Shown here: piece after piece, positions 25,284 through 34,317 of the stretch
Numbering within the stretch: the stretch's first letter is position 1
How the letters are laid out: each line of letters begins with the position of its first letter
Source of the DNA: Devosia salina
GTDB lineage: Bacteria; Pseudomonadota; Alphaproteobacteria; Rhizobiales; Devosiaceae
Assembly: GCF_019504385.1 (NCBI RefSeq)
Contig: NZ_CP080590.1
Location: 972,001 to 1,036,000 of the forward strand
DNA: 64,000 nt
Reading direction: 5' to 3'
Translations under genes and position numbers: made by a program
The notes under the pieces: generated by a model
The model's database searches: none
Seen by the model: the letters and a program-made list of their open reading frames with translations, nothing else
What the model was told of the DNA's origin: nothing

Positions 25284-26789
25284 ATGACCGACCCAATCCT
25301 GACCCTTTCGGGCATATCCAAGAGCTTCCCGGGTGTGCGGGCGCTGCATGATGTGTCGCTGGAGCTCTATGCCGGCCAGGTCACGGCCCTCATCGGCGAG
25401 AACGGGGCCGGCAAATCGACGCTGGTCAAGACCATGACCGGCATCTACCAGCCCGATTCCGGCGAAATCCGCGTCAACGGGACCCCGGTGACCCTGCCGA
25501 CCGCGCATTCCGCGTCGGAAATTGGCATCACCGCCATCCATCAGGAAACGGTTCTCTTCGACGAACTGAGCGTGGCTGAGAATATCTATCTCGGGCACGC
25601 GCCGAAAACGCGCTTTGGCATGATCGACTGGAAGACGATGCGCCGTGAGGCGCAGGAAACGCTCGACAGCATGGCCGCCGGCATCGACGCGTCCATGCCA
25701 TTGAAGGAACTGGGCATCGCCAAGAAGCACCTGGTGGCCGTAGCGCGGGCGCTCAGCGTCGATGCGCAGGTGGTCATCATGGACGAGCCGACCGCCGCGC
25801 TCAGCCAGAAGGAAATCGAGGAACTCTACGTCCTTGTCGAGCTGCTGAAGAAGGACGGAAAAGCCATCCTCTTCATCTCGCACAAATTCGACGAAATCTA
25901 TCGCATTGCCGACCGCTACACCGTGTTCCGCGACGGCGAAATGGTGGGCAAGGGGTTCATCAAGGACACCCCGCAGAACGAGATCGTCACCATGATGGTC
26001 GGCCGTTCGGTGGACCAGATCTTTCCGGCCCGCCAGACCACGATCGGCGAGACGGTACTCGAGGTTTCCGGCCTCAGTCACCCGACCGAATTCGACAATG
26101 TGTCATTCAGCGTCCGCAAGGGCGAAATCCTGGGCTTTTATGGCCTGGTCGGCGCCGGCCGAAGCGAAGTGATGCAGGCCGTGTTCGGCATGACCCGGCC
26201 ATCGGCAGGCACCATGGTGCTCGAAGGCAAGACCGTGGCGCCGCACTCGCCGGCCGACGCCGTGGAAGCCGGCATCGTCTATGTGCCCGAAGAGCGTGGC
26301 AAGCAGGGCGTCATCACCGGCGAGCCCATCTTCAAGAACGTCTCGCTGCCCAGCCTGGGCAAGACCAGCAAATCCGGCTTCCTGCGCATGGCAGAGGAAT
26401 TCAGGCTGGCGCGCACCTATACCGAGCGGCTCGACCTGCGCGCCTCCTCGCTCAGCCAGAATGTCTCGACGCTGTCGGGCGGCAACCAGCAGAAGGTGGT
26501 GATTGCCAAATGGCTGGCCACCCTGCCCAAAGTGATCATTCTGGATGAACCCACCAAGGGCATCGATATCGGCTCCAAGGCCGCCGTGCACGAATTCATG
26601 GGTGAGCTGGTCTCGCAGGGTCTCAGCGTCATCATGGTCTCGTCCGAACTGCCTGAAATCCTGGGCATGAGCGACCGCATCGTTGTCATGCGCGAGGGGC
26701 TGGTGGTCGAGACTTTGGAGAACACGAACCTGCAACCCGAAACACTGGTGCGGCTTGCCGCCGGCATCGTCGAGGAGCAGGCGGCATGA
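25284..26789 (+). CDS. rhaT: Rhamnose ABC transporter ATP-binding protein
   Basis: A 501-residue tandem ATPase of CUT2 type. Domain 1 has Walker A GENGAGKST and Walker B VVIMDEPTAA; domain 2 has a degenerate Walker A (GLVGAGRS), signature LSGGNQQK and Walker B VIILDEPTKG. It corresponds to rhaT of the R. leguminosarum rhaRSTPQUK locus. Its stop codon overlaps the rhaP start (ATGA), so the two are coupled. Confidence 0.92.
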   Translation: MTDPILTLSGISKSFPGVRALHDVSLELYAGQVTALIGENGAGKSTLVKTMTGIYQPDSGEIRVNGTPVTLPTAHSASEIGITAIHQETVLFDELSVAENIYLGHAPKTRFGMIDWKTMRREAQETLDSMAAGIDASMPLKELGIAKKHLVAVARALSVDAQVVIMDEPTAALSQKEIEELYVLVELLKKDGKAILFISHKFDEIYRIADRYTVFRDGEMVGKGFIKDTPQNEIVTMMVGRSVDQIFPARQTTIGETVLEVSGLSHPTEFDNVSFSVRKGEILGFYGLVGAGRSEVMQAVFGMTRPSAGTMVLEGKTVAPHSPADAVEAGIVYVPEERGKQGVITGEPIFKNVSLPSLGKTSKSGFLRMAEEFRLARTYTERLDLRASSLSQNVSTLSGGNQQKVVIAKWLATLPKVIILDEPTKGIDIGSKAAVHEFMGELVSQGLSVIMVSSELPEILGMSDRIVVMREGLVVETLENTNLQPETLVRLAAGIVEEQAA

Positions 26790-27766
26790 ACAGGCTTCTC
26801 AAGTCCCGCGAAACCTGGCTGGCGCTGGCCATCCTCGCCGTGCTGGTGCTGGTGACCATCCGCTTTCCGCGTTTTACCCAGCCCGGCAATTTGCTGACCA
26901 TTTTCAATGACACGTCCATCCTGATGATGTTGGCGCTGGGGCAGATGGCCGTCATCCTCACGCGCTCGATCGATCTCTCCGTGGCCTCCAACCTGGCCCT
27001 GACCGGCATGCTGGTGGCGCTGACCAATGCCGCCTTTCCGTTCATCCCGGTGCCGCTGCTGATCGCTGGATGCCTGGTGGTGGGAGCCGCGCTTGGTGCC
27101 TTCAACGGCATTCTGGTGTGGAAGCTCAACATCCCGCCCATCGTGGTGACGCTGGGCACGCTGACCATCTACCGTGGCCTCGCCTTCGTGGCTTCGGGCG
27201 GCACCTGGGTCAACGCTTCGCAGATGAGCACCGATTTCATCCAGTTGCAGCGCGGCGTCTTCCTCGGCCTGCCGGTGCTGAGCTGGTTTGCCATCGTGGT
27301 GGCGGTGCTGGTCTATATCCTGATGACCCGGACCCCCTGGGGCCGCGCCTTCTACGCCATCGGCGTCAATCCGGTTGCGGCGGTCTATACCGGCATCAAT
27401 GTGGGACGGACCAAATTCCTGGCCTTTGTGCTGTCCGGTGCGCTGTCGGGGTTGGCCGGCTATCTCTATGTGTCCAAATATGTGATCGCCTCGACCGAAA
27501 GTGCCGGCGGCTATGAGCTGACCGTCGTGGCGGCCTGCGTCATCGGCGGCGTCTCGATTGCCGGCGGAATCGGCACTGTGGGCGGGGCCATACTGGGAGC
27601 GCTGTTCCTCGGTGTCGTCAACAATGCGCTGCCGGTCATCGGCGTCTCGCCCTTCTGGCAGATGGCCATTTCCGGCATGGCGATCCTGCTCGCCGTGGTG
27701 CTCAATGCCACGAGCGAGCGCAGCAAGGGCCGCATCATTCTCAAGAAAGCCGAGGTGGCCGCATGA
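26786..27766 (+). CDS. rhaP: Rhamnose ABC transporter permease 1
   Basis: A 326-residue membrane protein with the CUT2 permease motif (RSIDLSVASNLALTGM) and about ten hydrophobic segments. It starts inside the rhaT stop codon. With the RhaQ protein it should form the membrane channel of the rhamnose importer. Confidence 0.9.
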   Translation: MNRLLKSRETWLALAILAVLVLVTIRFPRFTQPGNLLTIFNDTSILMMLALGQMAVILTRSIDLSVASNLALTGMLVALTNAAFPFIPVPLLIAGCLVVGAALGAFNGILVWKLNIPPIVVTLGTLTIYRGLAFVASGGTWVNASQMSTDFIQLQRGVFLGLPVLSWFAIVVAVLVYILMTRTPWGRAFYAIGVNPVAAVYTGINVGRTKFLAFVLSGALSGLAGYLYVSKYVIASTESAGGYELTVVAACVIGGVSIAGGIGTVGGAILGALFLGVVNNALPVIGVSPFWQMAISGMAILLAVVLNATSERSKGRIILKKAEVAA

Positions 27767-27785
27767 TGGCGCCGGGCGCCAATAG

Positions 27786-27895
27786 CCCCTCCCCCTTGAG
27801 GGGAGGGGTTGGGGTGTCGCGGCCAAGGCGGACACTGGATTTGTTCGACCCTCGACACCCCCACCCTCGGTCCCTCCCCTCAAGGGGGAGGGAGG
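27786..27895. repeat. Palindromic intergenic repeat, copy 4 (between rhaP and rhaQ)
   Basis: A 110-bp element. The left arm is CCCCTCCCCCTTGAGGGG followed by GTTGGGGTGTCG; the right arm is CGACACCCCCACCC followed by CCCTCCCCTCAAGGGGGAGG. It sits in the middle of the transporter operon. Confidence 0.85.
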
Positions 27896-27935
27896 CGCAA
27901 GAGCCTCAGGCCTGGCATGTTCACGGAACAACATC

Positions 27936-28937
27936 ATGACCGATATTTCATCAACCGGCCGTCGCCTTCCCGACCGGCTCGACAATCCGCTGAAATCCGT
28001 GGTGATGAGCTGGGAAAGCCTGCTGGTCCTGGTGGCGCTGGCCATCTTCCTGGCTAACAGCTTTGCCTCGCCCTACTTCCTCAACGCCTGGAGTCTCAGC
28101 GATCTCACCTTCAACTTCACCGAAAAGGGCCTGATCGCGCTGGCCATGGCGCTGGTGATCATCACCGGCGAGATCGACCTGTCGGTCGCCTCGATCATCG
28201 CGCTGGCCTCGACGTTGATGGGCCTGGCACTGCAATATGGCGCCGATACGCCCACGCTGGTGGCGGTCGGCATCGCCGTGGGCCTGGTCTGCGGCGCGTT
28301 CAACGGCTTCCTGGTGACGGGGCTGAAGCTGCCCTCGATCGTGGTCACCATCGGCACGATGAGCTTGTTCCGCGGCATTGCCTTCATCATCCTGGGCGAC
28401 CAGAGCTTCAAGGGCTATCCCAAGGAGTTCGCCTGGTTTGGCCAGGGCTATGTCTGGTGGGTCGTCTCGTTCGAGCTGGTGCTGTTCCTGGTGGCCGCGG
28501 TGATCTTTTACGTGCTGCTGCATCGCACCAATTTCGGCCGGCGGGTGTTCGCCATCGGCAACAATGCGACCGCCGCCCGCTTCTCGGGGGTGCGCGTTGA
28601 TCGCATAAAATTCGTGCTGTTCTGCCTGACGGGCCTGATTAGCGGCATCGCCGCGGTGCTGCTGACGGCGCGGCTGGGCTCGACCCGCCCCTCGATTGCA
28701 GAAGGTTTTGAACTCGACGTGGTGACCATGGTGGTGCTGGGCGGCGTGTCGATCATGGGGGGCGCGGGCTCCATCATCGGCGTGGTGATCGCGGCCCTGA
28801 TCATCGGCCTCGTGACCTTCGGCCTGGGCCTTCTCAACGTGCCGGGCATCGTGATGACGATCTTCACCGGCTCGCTTTTGATCGTGGTGATCGCACTGCC
28901 GATCCTGTTCCGGATGTACAAGGAGCGCCGCGCATGA
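27936..28937 (+). CDS. rhaQ: Rhamnose ABC transporter permease 2
   Basis: A 333-residue membrane protein of the same family as the rhaP product (motif GEIDLSVASIIALAST). The ribosome site before the ATG is weak, and 169 bp including a repeat separate it from rhaP. This is unusual for two subunits of one channel. Its stop codon overlaps rhaM (ATGA). Confidence 0.88.
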   Translation: MTDISSTGRRLPDRLDNPLKSVVMSWESLLVLVALAIFLANSFASPYFLNAWSLSDLTFNFTEKGLIALAMALVIITGEIDLSVASIIALASTLMGLALQYGADTPTLVAVGIAVGLVCGAFNGFLVTGLKLPSIVVTIGTMSLFRGIAFIILGDQSFKGYPKEFAWFGQGYVWWVVSFELVLFLVAAVIFYVLLHRTNFGRRVFAIGNNATAARFSGVRVDRIKFVLFCLTGLISGIAAVLLTARLGSTRPSIAEGFELDVVTMVVLGGVSIMGGAGSIIGVVIAALIIGLVTFGLGLLNVPGIVMTIFTGSLLIVVIALPILFRMYKERRA

Positions 28938-29266
28938 TCCGCGACAATGGCTACGAAAAGCACGCCTTCAAGATGCAGCTCAATCCCGGCATGGCCGCCG
29001 AATACAAAAAGCGCCACGACGCGATCTTTCCCGAACTCGTCGACCTGCTGCATGAAGCGGGGGTGAAGGATTATTCGATCCATCTCGACGAGCAAACCAA
29101 CACGCTTTTCGGCGTGCTCTGGCGGCGCGTGGACCACACCATGGCCGATCTGCCCAATACCGAGGTGATGAAGCGCTGGTGGGCCCATATGGCCGACATC
29201 ATGGCCACCAACGAGAAGAACGAGCCGGTGTCGTTCGATTTGACGCCGATGTTCTGGATGAAGTGA
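28934..29266 (+). CDS. rhaM: L-rhamnose mutarotase
   Basis: A 110-residue enzyme that interconverts alpha- and beta-L-rhamnose. The family pattern is clear: KMQLNPGMAAEYKKRHDAIFPEL, then DYSIHLDE, LFGVLWR and the C-terminal PMFWMK. It equals rhaU in R. leguminosarum, where rhaK (kinase) follows. Here the next gene is an unrelated outer-membrane protein on the other strand. Confidence 0.93.
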   Translation: MIRDNGYEKHAFKMQLNPGMAAEYKKRHDAIFPELVDLLHEAGVKDYSIHLDEQTNTLFGVLWRRVDHTMADLPNTEVMKRWWAHMADIMATNEKNEPVSFDLTPMFWMK

Positions 29267-29330
29267 GGGGTTCGGAAAAGAGGAAGGGCGGCCGCAAGGA
29301 CCGACCTTGGTGCGTTAGCCAGCGATCGAG

Positions 29331-30029
29331 CTAGAAGCGGTAGTTGACGCCGAGCTTGAGGACATGGGCGCTCGACTTGATGTCGGTTGCGCCGGCGGCC
29401 GTGACCGTGCCTGCCTCTGCCTGAACGGAGGCAAAATCGTAATAGGCATATTCGGCTTTGACGCTGACCTGGTCGGTGACGGCCATTTCGGCGCCGGCGC
29501 CTGCCGTCCAGCCCCAGATGGCCGAAGAGTAGGATCCGGTGATGCCTCCGGGCACAGGGTCCACCGTTGCGGTGATGCCGCCAAGGGCCACGCCCGCGGT
29601 GCCAAACACCATGAACTGGTCAAAGGCGACGCCGGCACGCAGCTTGGTCGTGCCCAGCCAGTCCAGCTTGCCATTGCAGTTGAACGCCGCGTTGCCGACG
29701 CAGGTCGCGCTGCCTTCCGCCCCGCTCCAGGCCAAATCGTTTTCGAGGCCGAGCACGAACTTGTCGTACTGCGCATTCACGCCGACCGTGCCGCCCAGGA
29801 GACCACCTTTGACATCGATGGGCGTCTCATTGCCGACAGACGTGCTGGTCGCCCGGCCGCCCGTATAGCCGGCATAAACGCCAGCATAAAAGCCGCTCCA
29901 GTCGACCTGGTTGCTGGCGGTCATGTCGATGACGGCCGGATAGTCAAAATCCAGGTCGGCCGCGGACGCGCCAGAAATGGCGGCGGTGGTCAGCAGGACC
30001 GCAAGTAGCAGCTTGTTTGGGGTAGTCAT
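29331..30029 (-). CDS. Outer-membrane beta-barrel protein, Omp25/Omp31-like
   Basis: A 232-residue protein with a Sec signal peptide (MTTPNKLLLAVLLTTAAISGASA). An eight-stranded porin-like barrel follows, with alternating hydrophobic strands such as WSGFYAGVYAGYTGG and a terminal LKLGVNYRF ending in the aromatic residue needed for outer-membrane insertion. The start at 30029 follows GGAGG. These proteins are structural or small-solute channels in the outer membrane of Hyphomicrobiales. It has no operon partner. Confidence 0.88.
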   Translation of the reverse strand: MTTPNKLLLAVLLTTAAISGASAADLDFDYPAVIDMTASNQVDWSGFYAGVYAGYTGGRATSTSVGNETPIDVKGGLLGGTVGVNAQYDKFVLGLENDLAWSGAEGSATCVGNAAFNCNGKLDWLGTTKLRAGVAFDQFMVFGTAGVALGGITATVDPVPGGITGSYSSAIWGWTAGAGAEMAVTDQVSVKAEYAYYDFASVQAEAGTVTAAGATDIKSSAHVLKLGVNYRF

Positions 30030-30110
30030 CGGTGCCTCCAATATGGTGAACGCACCGTGCAGCAACTTGGTTAATCAAAACCTGACTTGACCGCAAATAG
30101 TGGTGGGGCC

Positions 30111-31703
30111 TCAGATTTTTGCCAAGGTGCCTACGGATATTTCCCTAGTTCGCCCGTCTGAAGCCGTGGTCCGGCGCCGGGAATGGAGCGCATCACCCAC
30201 CGCAAAGATCGTCGGTGCGGAGAGGGGAAACGCTTCGACGGCGGAGACGGCTTCGCCAATCGTTCCGCGCCAGATCTGCTCCTCGGTCCGGCCCAGGCTG
30301 CCGGCGATGATGGCCGGGGTATGAAGGCTCATCCCCTTGGCGGTGAGCTCTGCGACAATCCCGGGCAGGGTACGCCGCGACATATAGTAGACCGAGGTGG
30401 TGGCCGGGTCGGCAAGGGCCGTCCAGTTGAGGGTGTCCGGCAGCGCCCCCTTGCGCGAATGGCCGGTGACGAAGCGGACGGACTGGGCATGATTGCGATG
30501 GGTCAGCGAGACACCCAGCCGGCTGGCCAGCGCCATGCCGGCGGAAATGCCCGGGACGACGGAAACGGCAATGCCGTGACTTTCCAGCATCTCGATCTCT
30601 TCGCCGGCCCGCCCGAAAATCATCGGGTCACCCGATTTCAGCCGCACAACGTGCTTTCCCTGACGGGCGAGCGACAGCATCATGGCGTTGATGTCGTCCT
30701 GCGCGCAGCTCTCCCGCTGGGCGCGCTTGCCCACCAGCATGCGCTTGGCCTCGCGGCGGGCCAGTTCAAGCACTTCGGACGAGACGAGATCGTCGAAAAG
30801 GATCACATCGGCCGATTGCAGGGCGCGCACAGCCTTGATGGTGAGGAGGTCCGCTTCGCCCGGACCGGCGCCGACCAGCGTGACCCGGCCAGTCGGCGGT
30901 TGGGCGGCAAAGGTCACGGCGGCGTCGGCCTCTTCGGGCGCCCGGCTACCGAAGGCCTTCTCGGCCAGACGCTCCCAGAAGGCACGACGCTGCGGGCCTG
31001 GTTCAAGCGTGTCCATCACGGCGTGGCGCACCCTTGCGGCGAGTTGGGCCCACTCGGTGAGGGTCTGGGGCAGCAGCGTCTCGATGCGGCGGCGGACCGC
31101 CTGGCCCAGGATAGGGGCCGCCCCGGCTGTGGAAATGCCGACCACGACCGGCGAACGGTTGACGATGGCGCCGAACTGGAACTGGCAGAATTCGGGCCGG
31201 TCGATGACATTGTAGGGGACGGCTGCCGCTTTCGCTGCAGCGATGAAGGCGCGGGCCTCGGCGTCGTCCTCGATATCGGCAATGGCGAGGGCGGCGTTGC
31301 TGAGGTCGGCGGGGTGCCAGGGGCGGGGGTGGAGGGTGATGCCTGAGGTCGTTCCAGCCTCCCCCTCACCCGTCTCGGCCTGCGGCCGATCCACCCTCTC
31401 CCACAAGGGGAGAGGGGTAGGCCGGTGTTCGGGGAGGCTCTGAGTCCCCTTCTCCCCTTGTGGGAGAAGGTGCCCGGAGGGCGGATGAGGGGTGTGGCGT
31501 AGAAGTTCAACAAGCTCCTCGCAAATTTCCTTCGCAAACACCTCGACTTGCGCGCCCGCGGCCTCCAGCAATTCGATCTTCCAGGCCGCGGGTTCCGAAC
31601 CGCCGATGACGACGACGCGCTTGCCCTTGAGGTCGAAAAACACCGGCAGGACAGCAAGTGGCGCGATCCGGGCGCTATTCTGCGGCGATGAGACGGTTTG
31701 CAT
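30111..31703 (-). CDS. cysG: Siroheme synthase CysG with an in-frame repeat insertion
   Basis: A protein of about 530 residues that makes siroheme, the cofactor of NirB. The N-terminal part is a precorrin-2 dehydrogenase/ferrochelatase (VVVIGGSEPAAWKIELL; STAGAAPILGQAVRRRIE), and the C-terminal part (from about 248) is the SUMT methyltransferase (VTLVGAGPGEADLLT). About 53 residues near 69-121 are rich in Pro, Gly and Glu and have no place in the family: they are a translated palindromic repeat (31341-31499). ATG 31703 with AGGGGG before it is preferred; it overlaps nasA by about 29 bp. Confidence 0.9.
   Translation of the reverse strand: MQTVSSPQNSARIAPLAVLPVFFDLKGKRVVVIGGSEPAAWKIELLEAAGAQVEVFAKEICEELVELLRHTPHPPSGHLLPQGEKGTQSLPEHRPTPLPLWERVDRPQAETGEGEAGTTSGITLHPRPWHPADLSNAALAIADIEDDAEARAFIAAAKAAAVPYNVIDRPEFCQFQFGAIVNRSPVVVGISTAGAAPILGQAVRRRIETLLPQTLTEWAQLAARVRHAVMDTLEPGPQRRAFWERLAEKAFGSRAPEEADAAVTFAAQPPTGRVTLVGAGPGEADLLTIKAVRALQSADVILFDDLVSSEVLELARREAKRMLVGKRAQRESCAQDDINAMMLSLARQGKHVVRLKSGDPMIFGRAGEEIEMLESHGIAVSVVPGISAGMALASRLGVSLTHRNHAQSVRFVTGHSRKGALPDTLNWTALADPATTSVYYMSRRTLPGIVAELTAKGMSLHTPAIIAGSLGRTEEQIWRGTIGEAVSAVEAFPLSAPTIFAVGDALHSRRRTTASDGRTREISVGTLAKI
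31341..31499. repeat. Palindromic repeat, copy 5, inside cysG
   Basis: About 159 bp with hairpins CTCTCCCACAAGGGGAGAG and CTTCTCCCCTTGTGGGAGAAG and outer arms CCCCTCACCC..GGATGAGGGG. It has the same architecture as the intergenic copies. The length fits the reading frame, so cysG stays open. Confidence 0.85.
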
Positions 31704-34308
31704 CGACAATCCCCCTGATTTCGGCGCGGCAGGAGCCGCAATTGGTGCCCGCGCGCGTCAAGGCGCCGACAGCTTCGACAGTGGTGCAGCCATGGCGCGT
31801 CACAGCCTCGGTGATGGTGTTGATGCCCACGCCCATGCACGAACAGACGATGGCGCCGCCATCTGGCCGGTCGGCGCCGGGACGCCCGGCAAGCACGATA
31901 GAGGCTGTCAGGTCGTCCGCGCCGAGCAGGTCGACGGCCCATTGCCGCGAGACCAGTACCGGATCGGGCGCGGTATAGAGGGCGGCGACCAGCCTGCCGT
32001 TTTCAATGAGTACGAAGGCGCGGCGCCCCGAGCGCTCGTCGCGGAGCGACTGGAAGCCGGCATCGCTGCCAAAGGTGGCGGCCAGGAATGCCTCCCAGTC
32101 GCCAGGCTCATCGAGCAGGGCGATTTCGGCGCGCCAGCCATTGGCAGCCGGTGCGATTGCCCAATAATCGGCCTCGATCCGTGGTCGCGATGCGGCAACG
32201 AGGAAACCGTAAAGGCGGGCGCCCATGGGTTCGGCATGCACCTGCGCCATCTTGAGGGCAGGCTGGCCCGAGACCGGATCGGTCTTGCCCGGAACCAGCG
32301 CATCGACCCGCCCCTCGGAGGCGAACTGGTCGGTCCAGTGCATGGGCACGAAGAGCTCGCCGCGCCGCTGCCGGTCGGTGACGAGGGCGCGCACCACGGC
32401 GACGCCGTGGCGATTGCTGAGCCGCACCAGATGGGCGCGACGGATCCCCAGGGCGTTCGCGTCGGCAGGATGGATTTCGACGAACGGCTCGGCCATGTGG
32501 GCGGACAGCCGGGCGGCCTTGCCGGTGCGCGTCATGGTGTGCCAGTGGTCGCGCACGCGACCGGTATTGAGCATCAGGACACCCGGCGACGGGGCGAAAG
32601 GCGGCGGCGGCTGTACGGGCACGAAGCGGGCCTTGCCATCGGGCGTAAAGAACTTGGCGTCCCCGAACATCCGGGCGGCGGGCCTCGAACGCACGGGCCA
32701 CTGCGTTGGAGCCATTGTTTCATAGTCCGCCCCGACAAGGCCGGAGAGGTCGAAGTCGCGGCCGCCATCGTTCTCGAAGCCGGAGAGCGCGGCATGCTCG
32801 GCAAAGATCTGGGCCGGGCCGAAATAGGCAAACGCCTGGCCAAAGCCGAGCCGGCGGGCCACTTCCTTGATGATCCACCAGTCCGGACGAGCCTCGCCGG
32901 GCAGGGGCATGAACGGGCGCTGGCGCGAAATGCGGCGCTCCGAATTGGTGACCGTGCCGTCCTTTTCACCCCAGCCGGCAGCGGGCAGGCGCACATGGGC
33001 CAGTGCCATCGTATCGGTGTTGCGGTTCATGTCCGAGACGACGACGAAGGGGCAGGCCCTCAGCGCATCGCGCACCGCATCGGCCTCGGGCATGGAATCC
33101 ACCGGATTGGTGGCCATGATCCAGACGGCCTTGATCTCGCCGCGCGCCATGGCGGCAAACAGGTCGACGGCCTTGAGGCCCGGCCCCTGCGCGACATCGG
33201 CCGCGCCCCAGAACCGCCCGACCCGGTCAATCGCCTCGGGCGTGAAATCCATGTGTGCCGCCAGCATATTGGCGAGCCCGCCCACCTCGCGCCCGCCCAT
33301 GGCGTTCGGCTGGCCGGTGACCGAAAAGGGGCCCATGCCCGGCTTGCCGATGCGCCCCGTGGCCAGATGGCAATTGATGATGGCGTTGACCTTGTCGGTG
33401 CCGGCGGCCGACTGGTTGACGCCCTGGGAAAAGACGGTGACCACTTTCCGGGTGCGGGTGAACAGGTCATAGAAGCGGGTGATCGAGAGCGGGGAGAGGC
33501 CGGTGGCCTCGGCAACGCGCGCGACGGGCCAGTCTTCCGCGGTCAGCACGGCCGCCTCGATGCCGGTCGTGTAGGCGGCCACATAGTCGCTGTCGACGGC
33601 CCCGAGTTGATCGAGATGCGCCAACAGGCCCACAAACAGGGCGCTGTCGCCATCCGGCGCGATGGGCAGATGCATCTCGGCAATGTCGGCCGAGACGGTG
33701 CGGCGCGGGTCGATGAGCACCACTTTCATCTCCGGCCGGGCGGCGCGGGCCGCCACGATGCGCTGGTAGAGCACCGGGTGGCACCAGCCCAGATTCGAGC
33801 CGACCAGCACGATGAGATCGGCCTGTTCGAGGTCCTCGTAATTGCCCGGGACCGTGTCCGAGCCGAAGGCGCGCTTGTGGCCGGCCACCGAGGAGGCCAT
33901 GCAGAGGCGCGAATTGGTGTCGATATTGGCGCTGCCGATAAAACCCTTCATCAGCTTGTTGGCGACGTAGTAGTCCTCGGTCAGCAATTGGCCCGAGCCA
34001 TAGATGGCGACCGATTGTGGGCCGTGCTCGGCGATGGCGGCCCTAAAGCGCGTGGCCACAAGATCGAGGGCCTGGTCCCAATTGGCGCGGGTGCCGTCGA
34101 TCTCGGGATGCAATAGCCGGCCTTCGAGCGATATCGTCTCGCCCAGGGCCGAGCCTTTGGAACACAACCGCCCGAAATTGGCCGGGTGGTCGGGATCGCC
34201 GGCAATGGTCACGCTGTTGTCGGCCTGCCGCGTCGCCAGCACGCCGCAGCCGACCCCGCAATAGGGGCAGGTTGTCTTGATGGTGCCGGTCGCCGCGCTC
34301 GGGTTCAT
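31675..34308 (-). CDS. nasA: Assimilatory nitrate reductase catalytic subunit
   Basis: An 877-residue molybdopterin enzyme of the cytosol that reduces nitrate to nitrite. The N-terminal [4Fe-4S] site is Cys14, Cys17, Cys21 and Cys49 (CPYCGVGC..LCSKG), followed by the molybdopterin oxidoreductase and dinucleotide-binding domains. A C-terminal BFD-like [2Fe-2S] domain is present (VCSCMGVG..GTNCGSC), as in the NasA/NasC group. The start at 34308 (MNPSAATGTIK) lies just after the leader terminator. cysG overlaps its end. Confidence 0.95.
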   Translation of the reverse strand: MNPSAATGTIKTTCPYCGVGCGVLATRQADNSVTIAGDPDHPANFGRLCSKGSALGETISLEGRLLHPEIDGTRANWDQALDLVATRFRAAIAEHGPQSVAIYGSGQLLTEDYYVANKLMKGFIGSANIDTNSRLCMASSVAGHKRAFGSDTVPGNYEDLEQADLIVLVGSNLGWCHPVLYQRIVAARAARPEMKVVLIDPRRTVSADIAEMHLPIAPDGDSALFVGLLAHLDQLGAVDSDYVAAYTTGIEAAVLTAEDWPVARVAEATGLSPLSITRFYDLFTRTRKVVTVFSQGVNQSAAGTDKVNAIINCHLATGRIGKPGMGPFSVTGQPNAMGGREVGGLANMLAAHMDFTPEAIDRVGRFWGAADVAQGPGLKAVDLFAAMARGEIKAVWIMATNPVDSMPEADAVRDALRACPFVVVSDMNRNTDTMALAHVRLPAAGWGEKDGTVTNSERRISRQRPFMPLPGEARPDWWIIKEVARRLGFGQAFAYFGPAQIFAEHAALSGFENDGGRDFDLSGLVGADYETMAPTQWPVRSRPAARMFGDAKFFTPDGKARFVPVQPPPPFAPSPGVLMLNTGRVRDHWHTMTRTGKAARLSAHMAEPFVEIHPADANALGIRRAHLVRLSNRHGVAVVRALVTDRQRRGELFVPMHWTDQFASEGRVDALVPGKTDPVSGQPALKMAQVHAEPMGARLYGFLVAASRPRIEADYWAIAPAANGWRAEIALLDEPGDWEAFLAATFGSDAGFQSLRDERSGRRAFVLIENGRLVAALYTAPDPVLVSRQWAVDLLGADDLTASIVLAGRPGADRPDGGAIVCSCMGVGINTITEAVTRHGCTTVEAVGALTRAGTNCGSCRAEIRGIVDANRLIAAE

Positions 34309-34317
34309 GCCTTGATC

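Noticed and set aside
31492..34116. 874-residue plus-strand frame opposite nasA
   Set aside because: It is antisense to a clear molybdopterin enzyme gene; no domain and no ribosome site.
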